Below the pieces are notes generated by a model, which worked only from the letters and a program-made list of their open reading frames with translations, was not told the origin of the DNA and searched no databases. From assembly GCA_027563935.2 (NCBI GenBank), contig CM050453.2, positions 90,494,665-90,558,664 of the forward strand: 64,000 nucleotides of DNA, given 5' to 3'. Both the position numbers and the translations under genes were made by a program. Positions 57,560 to 64,000 of this stretch are shown here, piece by piece; the first letter of the stretch is position 1; every line of letters begins with the position of its first letter. The stretch comes from Costus lasius. Taxonomy: Eukaryota > Streptophyta > Magnoliopsida > Zingiberales > Costaceae.

Positions 57560-59483
57560 ATGGCTCCTCCAGTCCCCCCATCTGATGTCGTCACGGGCTT
57601 TCCCATCTTCATCTTCTACACCCTCTGCGCAGCCTTGGCAGGGACACTCATCTATGTCGTCGGATCCATCATCTGCTCCTTCGCCTTCTATGTCAAGGAG
57701 CGCATCCATGCCTCCGGCAGACCTCCCGTAGCCGGCAGTTTCTTCCACCTGTTTCTCTGCTTGGACACCTTCTTCGACATCCAGACCGCCGTCGCTCGCC
57801 GGCACAAGACCTTCCGCTTTATCTTGCCCATCTTCCACAGCGAGATATACACCGCCGATCCCGCCAACATCGAGCACATACTCAAGTCCAACTTCTACAA
57901 ATACCCCAAGGTCACTTGTATTCCTTCTTTTACTAACTCAAATCTGTAGCTAATCGATGAATAAACCACGAGCACAGAGTAATCTACGGTTTGAGCGACT
58001 AACAATCTCCAGGGGGATTTCAACTATAACATCATGAGGGACCTATTCGGGGATGGGATCTTCGCAGTTGATGGCGACAAGTGGCGTCACCAGAGGAAGC
58101 TCGCAAGCTTCGAATTCTCCACCAGAGTCCTCCGTGAATTTAGTGGCCGTGTGTTCAGAGATAACGCTGGGAAAGTAGCGGGGAAGATCTCATATGCGGC
58201 GGACACTGCGAAGCCAGTCGTCATCCAAGATATTCTAATGAACTCAACCATGGATTCCATGTTTAAGATCGGGTTCGGCGTCGAGCTCGACATCCTCGCC
58301 AGTCCGATGACCTAGCAACTCGTTTTAGGAAAGCCTTCGATGATGCCAACGCATTGGTGTATCACCGATATTTCGACCTGTTCTGGCCAATCAAGCGGCA
58401 ACTCAACATTGGATCAGAGGCTGAGCTCAAGAGGAACATCAAAGTTATCGACAAGTTCGTTTTTCAGCTTATTCAACTCAAGAGGGAGCAGATGATGAAG
58501 GGGGAAGAACAGGTAAATTAAGTTTTTCTCTGTTATGTACACTATCCTTGGAGATTCACTTTATTAGAAAAAAAAAATTGTGCAGAAAACAAAAGGGGAC
58601 ATACTGTCTAGATTTATACTAGCCAGTGAGGAGGCGGCAGACAAGAAGCTCAGTGACCGGTATCTAAGAGATATCATACTTAATTTCCTAATAGCTGGGA
58701 AAGATTCGACTGCCGCCACCCTCTCCTGGTTTTTCTACTTGCTATGCAAGCACCCACTTGTACAGGAAAAGATTGCTGCTGAGGTGAAGGAGGTGATGAA
58801 GATGGAAGGGTGTAACATAGCGGAGTTTGCTATGGGCTTATCTGATGAAGCAATTGACAAGATGCACTACCTCCATGCGGCGCTTACTGAGACCCTCAGG
58901 CTTTATCCAGCTGTTCCAGTGGTACGTATGGGTTATGGCCTGCACTTGTTCTTCTTCCTTGATGCTTGTTCAGACATAGTCCAAGTTCAGCTAAATGGTG
59001 AGGCTTTGGTAACAGGATGGCAAGTGTGCAGACGAGGATGATGTTCTACCAGATGGCTTCAAGGTGAACAAGGGAGATGGAGTGAGTTATCTCATCTACG
59101 CCATGGGGAGAATGACTTATCTTTGGGGAGAAGATGCTGAGGATTTCCGCCCCGAGAGGTGGCTCCAGAATGGGATTTTTAAGCCAGAAAGCCCGTTTAA
59201 ATTTGTATCTTTCAATGTAAGCAGCGGCGTTGCTTGAATTTGTCTTCATTCATACTGGAATTTTAACTCTTAAGAATTTTATGTATATCTTCCATAGGCT
59301 GGTCCTCGAATTTGCTTGGGCAAGGAGTTCGCCTACCTGCACATGAAGATATTTGCTGCCACAATCCTTCATTTCTTCAAGCTCAAACTCAAGGATGAGG
59401 CAAAGATTGCTAGGTACAGGACCATGTTCACCCTGCAGATGGCCGAGGACCTTCCTCTGTTAGCATTCCCTCGAGGAGTTTAG
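57560..59483 (+). CDS. CYP704: CYP704-like cytochrome P450, five exons, one frameshift
   Basis: Exons 57560-57910, 58013-58512, 58586-58921, 59016-59216 and 59298-59483 all have GT..AG introns in phase 0 and end in TAG; about 524 codons, normal for the family. An N-terminal membrane anchor spans residues 13-45, with a proline hinge (RPPVAG) after it. Motifs: I-helix AGKDST (about 321-326), K-helix ETLR (386-389), FRPERW, and heme loop AGPRICLG with Cys about 469. CYP704 enzymes are ER-bound fatty-acid omega-hydroxylases used for cutin or sporopollenin. In exon 2 a base appears to be missing near 58304-58306, so the first frame meets TAG at 58313 while the next frame continues the protein perfectly. 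Either this is a young pseudogene or a sequence error. Subfamily (704C) is my best guess. Confidence 0.85.
58304..58306 (+). other. one-base frameshift in P450 exon 2
   Basis: Up to the AGT codon at 58301-58303 the protein reads in one frame; from GAT at 58306 the family sequence (DDLATRFRKAFDDAN) continues in another. One base lost is the simplest explanation. No splice signals lie here. Confidence 0.8.
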
Positions 59484-59889
59484 CATCTTACTTATCACAT
59501 GGAATTGCTCGTGTTCCATTTCATCTTCTGTGCCAAATAATTTAGGTATATAGTGTGTTCAATTTAGAATGGTTATGCAATTAGTTGTTCCTACACTTCA
59601 TCAAGGTTAATATTAGATATTTCACTTGAATACAAAAGCACAAGAAATAAAATGAGGACCAAGCCCTTTTATATGGAATGGATAAAAGGCTTAGCTCCTC
59701 TCACCAAAGAGACACATTGGGCCTAACGTACATAAATTGAGAATCAAGTTGATTATGAGCTAGGCAAATTCAAATTAGGTGTAAGTTATAATCAGATTAA
59801 CCTATTTATAACAATAATTAGTTGGCTCAATCAAGTTACAAACAAGTTATCCTCGTGAGACCTGTTTATATTATATTATATTATATATA

Positions 59890-59941
<52 letters not shown>

Positions 59942-60217
59942 GTATATATATATATATATTATATGTGTGTTATATTTTATACTTATAATACATACTAAAG
60001 ATCTTTTTAAAATATATTATCTATTTATATATTAAATGGGTTATGTTGGTTCGGTCTAGTTGACTCATTTATAAATGGGTCAGGTTTAGTGGCTTAATTA
60101 ATAAATAGAACCATAAACAGATAGTAGATCATGTTGATATAGTCCATGCTACGTGTGCTGCACTATACATGTGTGAGTTGCGCGTGCATCATGCGTTGAC
60201 TTGCAGGTTCAAGGGTT
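59484..60217 (+). other. 3' flank of P450 with TA microsatellite
   Basis: AT-rich, no gene. 59869-59960 is a long (TA)n tract absent from the left copy, where only short TATATA stretches occur (near 10735-10780). Confidence 0.7.
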
Positions 60218-62340
60218 GTGTGCGTTGACTCGATCCCAGTTAAAACGTGCATTGCACATGTAATGGGTTCTGATCAAGCAGGCGCAACTACATTCGAACC
60301 ACTTGCCGATGGGTGTAGTGCTCACGCGCTAGGGTTTAATCCTAGCGTCGACACAGGAATTAATGCCCACATAGTAATTAAATCTAATAAAATTAAGATG
60401 CAAAATGAGAAATACTTATCTTCGAAATATGAAAAATTCACTACTACAGGATTTAATATATGAAAAATTCAAATGGAGGTACAGTTAGTCACCATAGGAC
60501 TTTTTAGTGCCACTAGGGTAGACCATCCTTTTGATAAAAATCAAAATCATAATTCTCCATCTTTCTCAGAGTCCATAACAGACAAAACTGATACTTCCAC
60601 ATCCTCTAAATCTATTGAAGAAATTGAGTTTATGTGTAAGTTCAGAATCTTTAGTTGTCTGTCAGATCCTTTATTCGAAACATATAGAAAATTAAAGACA
60701 ACTAAGGGTATTTGGACAGCCCTTCTAGATATCTACTATAGGGTTGATGAAGGTGTGAAGAGATTCACAACTTCTTATTTTAATAATTTTAAAATATCTG
60801 AAAATATCCCTTTGAACAAATCAATAAATTCTAAAATCTAGTCACTCAACTCTACATAGCTGGATCTTCCTTTGATGAATCATTCATCCTCTCTTCTCTC
60901 CTTGACAAGCCTCAAGTTAATATGTTAGAAGCCCTTCCTGCTCCCTCCTCTCTAAGGTTAGTTTCTTGCTTTCCAACTATTAATCTAGTTTACCATGAGT
61001 CTAATTAGTGGCTAGACACCGGTGTGAACATATATGTATGTTTTAACCGTCATGGTTCACTTCTTACCTGGACACAATTGGAGAAAGTGTAACAATCGGG
61101 AATGGTTATACTACTACTATTCTTAGACATAGAAAAGTTACCTTAATGTTCACTTTTGAGAAATCTCTTATTTTAAATTTTATATTTAATATTCCAGAGA
61201 TCCATAGGTATCTTGTTAGTGGATCCTTCTTAGTTCAAACAAATTTTAAAATTGTCCTTGATGCCAATAAAGTTATAATCTCCAAGGGAGATATTTTCAT
61301 TGGAAAGGGATTCACTTCCCTTGGTTTATTTAAACTAAACATTGTTCCTTTGAATATCAATAAAATGATTTTTTTTGCTTCACTGAATGTTGAAACTTGT
61401 GATGATTGGCATAGTAAACTAGAACATTTGAACATTAAATACGTATATAGGATGGTTCATCAAGAACTAATCCCTAGAACTATATCAAAAGATGAAAATT
61501 GTCAGATCTATTCTCAAGCTAAACAACCTAGGAAACCTTTCAAATTTATAACCTCATAGAGACTCTGATCTTCTTGAACTTATCCACTCAGATATTTGTG
61601 ACTCTTGTATATTTCCAACTATGGGTGATAGCAAATACTTTGTCACCTTCATAGATAATTTTTCTAAATTTTGTTACACCTATCTTTTGAAGTCTAAAGA
61701 TGAAATTCTGTCTCAATTCAAAATCTATAAAGCTGAAGTAAAAAACCAATTAAATAAAAAAAATTAAATCATTAGATCTGATAGAGGTGGGGAATATACC
61801 TCTAATAAATTTACTTAATTCTGTCAAGAACATGGGATAGCCCATCAAGTTACTGCCCCTACTCTCCTCAGACTAATGAAGTGGCTGAAAGGAAAAAAAC
61901 ATAACTTTGTTAGACAAGGTAAATGTTATGCTGCTAAGTTCTTAAGCTCCCCCAAACTTGTGGGGGGGAAGCTATCCTTACAGCTTGTTTCATTTAAAAT
62001 AGAGTTTCATTCAAAATAGAGTTCCTCATAAGAATACTCCTTACACTCTTAGATCATTGAAACCCTTTGACACTTTCCTAAGCATTCCCCTGATTGGTCT
62101 TTCTTTAGCAAGTTTGTATGTGGGATGGTTCTGTAGAGTTATCTCTCAATCAATCTTTGATAGTAATTTATGAATTTGAGGAAGGATCTTAGCTCTGTAA
62201 CCTTATTTGGCACTAACCATTTAACCATGGGTTGGATTTTGTCATTATCCTTATGATCTAGTCATCCATTCTTGTCATTAAAGAAAACTAGAACTTTTCT
62301 TCATTATATAGGGTATGGTTTCATGTAAAATTTTAAAGAT
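60218..62340 (+). pseudogene. Ty1/copia gag-integrase remnant (right copy)
   Basis: 60473-60841 carries the gag block (FMCKFRIFSCLSDPLFETYR, KGIWTALLDIYY, VKRFTTSYFNNFKIS). 61146-61559 holds the pre-integrase part (GDIFIGKGFTSLGLF, CDDWHSKLEHLN). 61560-61900 holds the integrase core (DSDLLELIHSD, GDSKYFVTFIDNFSKFCYTY, IRSDRGGEYTS, FCQEHGIAHQVTAP). Farther on, broken pieces continue to about 62260. Stops and shifts throughout; RT was not recognised and LTRs could not be drawn. Confidence 0.8.
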
Positions 62341-62385
62341 AGTTAGATTATGCTATATATAGACTTCTAAAAAATTTAGCTAAAC

Positions 62386-62459
62386 TCCATTGTCGTCTAG
62401 TTTGATTAGGGTACTTGGCTTTCACCCATGAGACCTGGGTTCAAATCCCAGCAATGGAA
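62386..62459 (+). tRNA. tRNA-Glu(UUC)-like gene (right copy), possibly decayed
   Basis: Acceptor TCCATTG/CAATGGA pairs perfectly. D arm GTCT..GGGT pairs with wobbles. The anticodon loop CTTTCAC gives UUC (Glu), on a stem CTTGG/CCATG with one T-T mismatch. The T arm CTGGG-TTCAAAT-CCCAG is perfect, and box B GGTTCAAATCC is intact. Length 74 with the discriminator. The mismatch and the A-for-G in the acceptor compared with usual plant tRNA-Glu leave function open. Confidence 0.65.
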
Positions 62460-62720
62460 ATAAAAGTTTTGAGATATATGCCGAAGTTCTAACTATGGTT
62501 ATTAGTTTCTTTATTGTTCTAGGTTAAATACTTAAAGCTATTATCATATATAACTTTAATATGTTTAGAAATAGAATATAACAATTCTTGTGATAAAAAC
62601 TTGATTGGATGCTTCATATCATGAAATAAGTCTTTTGGATCTTGCTTTAAAGATTTTTTGACCCAATCACATATGTCATAAACAGATGAATTATTATTCA
62701 TAACAAGATTACAAATATTT

Positions 62721-62999
62721 TGTGGGGTCATTTTTGGTCATGTTTAATATGATTAACTTTTTCAAATTTACCTTATAAATTATAAGGCTTTTTGTTTAAT
62801 GGGTTATGGCTTCCAATGAGCGCAAACATTCATTGTTAATTATCCATAAAATTAGGGTACCTTTGATTAAGAGATCTATAAGAATAACAACATTCCACAA
62901 ATTGGAGGAAAAATAATTTATAAATGTCATATCAATACATGGTTCATTAACATCTTAAAATTTGAAGCAATCTCCATTAGTCAAAGAAAGACTTGTCAG
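62721..62999. other. spacer before minisatellite
   Basis: AT-rich, right of the duplication edge; nothing recognised. Confidence 0.5.
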
Positions 63000-64000
63000 T
63001 GGATGCCCGATTTAGCCTTGATGGCATATTTGGGATTTGGCATGCACTCAGCTTTAATGGCTTGACAGCTTATGAGTAATTGAAATTGATGTATGTTCGG
63101 CCTTGATGGCTTATGAGCATTTGGATTTAGACATATGCTCGGCCTTAATGGCTTGTGAGCGTTTGAACTTGATTTATACTCGGCTTCAATAGTTTGTGAG
63201 TATTTGAACTTGATATGTACTCGGCCTTAGTGGCTTATGAGTATTTGAATTTGATATGTACTCGACCTTGATGGCTTACGAGCATTGGATTTGATTTGTG
63301 CTCGGCCTTAATGGCTTATGAGCACTTTAATTTGACTTTTGCTCAGTCTTGATGGCTTATGAGCATTTGAGCTTATTTGTGCTCGGACTTGATGGTTTAT
63401 GAGTATTTAGATTTAATTTATGCTCGGTCTTGACGGCTTATGAGCATAAAATATCCGGCCTTGATGGCTTAGTGGATATTTTAATTTGAGAAAATATCCT
63501 GCCTCGATGGCTTATTGGATATTTTAATTTGAGAAATACCTAGACTTAGTGATTTGTTGGATATTTTAATTTGATAAATATCCGGCCTTGACGGCTTATT
63601 GGATATTTAATTTTGAGAAATATCCGGCCTTTATGACTTGTTGGATATTATAATTTGGAAAATACCTGGCCTGAAAGGCTTATTGGATATTTTAAATTTG
63701 GAAAATACCCGGCCTCAACGACTTATTGGGAATTTAAATTTTATAAAATATCTGGTCTTGTCGGCTTATTGGATATTTTAATTTTATGAAATATCCGGCC
63801 TTGACGGCTTATTGGATATTTAAATTTTATAAAATATCCGGCCTTGATAGCTTAGTGGATATTTTTGTTTGAGAAATACCTGGCCATGATGGCTTATTGG
63901 ATATTTTAATTTTATGAAATATTTGGCCTTGACGGCTTATTGGATATTTAAATTTTATAAAATATCCGACCTTGACGGCTTAGTGGATATTTTAATTTGA
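63000..64000. repeat. 42-bp minisatellite with paired arms (runs off the window)
   Basis: More than twenty units. The core is GGCCTTGAYGGCTTAK, flanked by complementary arms. Units to about 63450 use TGCTC/GAGCA or TACTC/GAGTA arms; later units use AATATCC/GGATATT. The AT-rich spacer TTTAATTTKAGAA follows each unit. Stops in every frame exclude a protein repeat. The left edge is gradual, with poor units near 63015-63080. Confidence 0.9.

Larger units (their letters stand above)
59083..62720 (+). repeat. segmental duplication, right copy
   Basis: Collinear with 9950-13250, same orientation, about 49 kb away. It carries the complete P450 end, the fuller copia remnant and the better tRNA-Glu copy. 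Confidence 0.85.

Noticed and set aside
62519..62731. 70-codon minus-strand frame within the duplication
   Set aside because: The left copy (about 13050-13250) has stops and shifts in the same frame, and no similarity is recognised.

Overview
The window looks like nuclear DNA of a flowering plant. The evidence is a plant CYP704-type cytochrome P450 gene with five exons and GT..AG introns, Athila-type and Tekay/Del-type Ty3/gypsy elements, Ty1/copia remnants with initiator-Met primer sites, MITEs, and a tRNA-Glu duplicated with its surroundings. There is no bacterial or organellar gene order. I cannot name the species. Nearly all of the 64 kb is mobile-element DNA; the only ordinary protein gene is the P450 at 57.56-59.48 kb.

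Layout. 1-7.6 kb: a minus-strand Athila-like element (A) with broken gag, RT, RNase H and integrase, tRNA-Asp primer site and a 1.87 kb LTR; its far end lies outside the window. 7.6-9.95 kb: an older gypsy RT/RNase H fragment split by a plus-strand LTR-like sequence carrying 81-bp tandem repeats. 9.95-13.25 kb: a segmental duplicate of 59.08-62.72 kb, holding the last part of the P450, a copia remnant and a tRNA-Glu relic. 13.25-17.1 kb: AT-rich spacer with two candidate MITEs. 17.118-45.546 kb: one Tekay/Del-like chromovirus (T), bounded by GGGGA target duplications and swollen by insertions. Its 5' LTR holds a solo Athila-like LTR (S, duplication AGTAC) and a 3'-truncated Athila-like element (D). 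D holds a complete non-autonomous element (C, duplication AGCAC) and a copia remnant (K). 46.85-54.87 kb: a second complete non-autonomous element (E), inserted in a minus-strand copia element (N, about 46.15-56.84 kb). 57.5-62.7 kb: P450 and downstream block. 63-64 kb: a 42-bp minisatellite running off the end.

How the parts relate. A carries the pol machinery with an Athila tRNA-Asp primer site. C, D and E share its LTR plan and primer site but have lost pol. They keep one open frame: a gag-type zinc knuckle (lost in D), a coiled segment, a long Asp/Glu/Ser-rich tract and a conserved aromatic-basic C-terminus. They look like dependants of an Athila-type partner.

The least ordinary signals are: (1) arrays of 70-81 bp units built around short palindromes, found in U3 and again inside the elements, where the palindrome differs between families but its place does not; (2) the 42-bp minisatellite, whose arms change together; (3) element E's LTRs, which have absorbed two extra primer-site copies; and (4) paired hairpins near the 3' LTR of C and E with a compensatory change. 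All are read by eye; none was tested by alignment or folding software.
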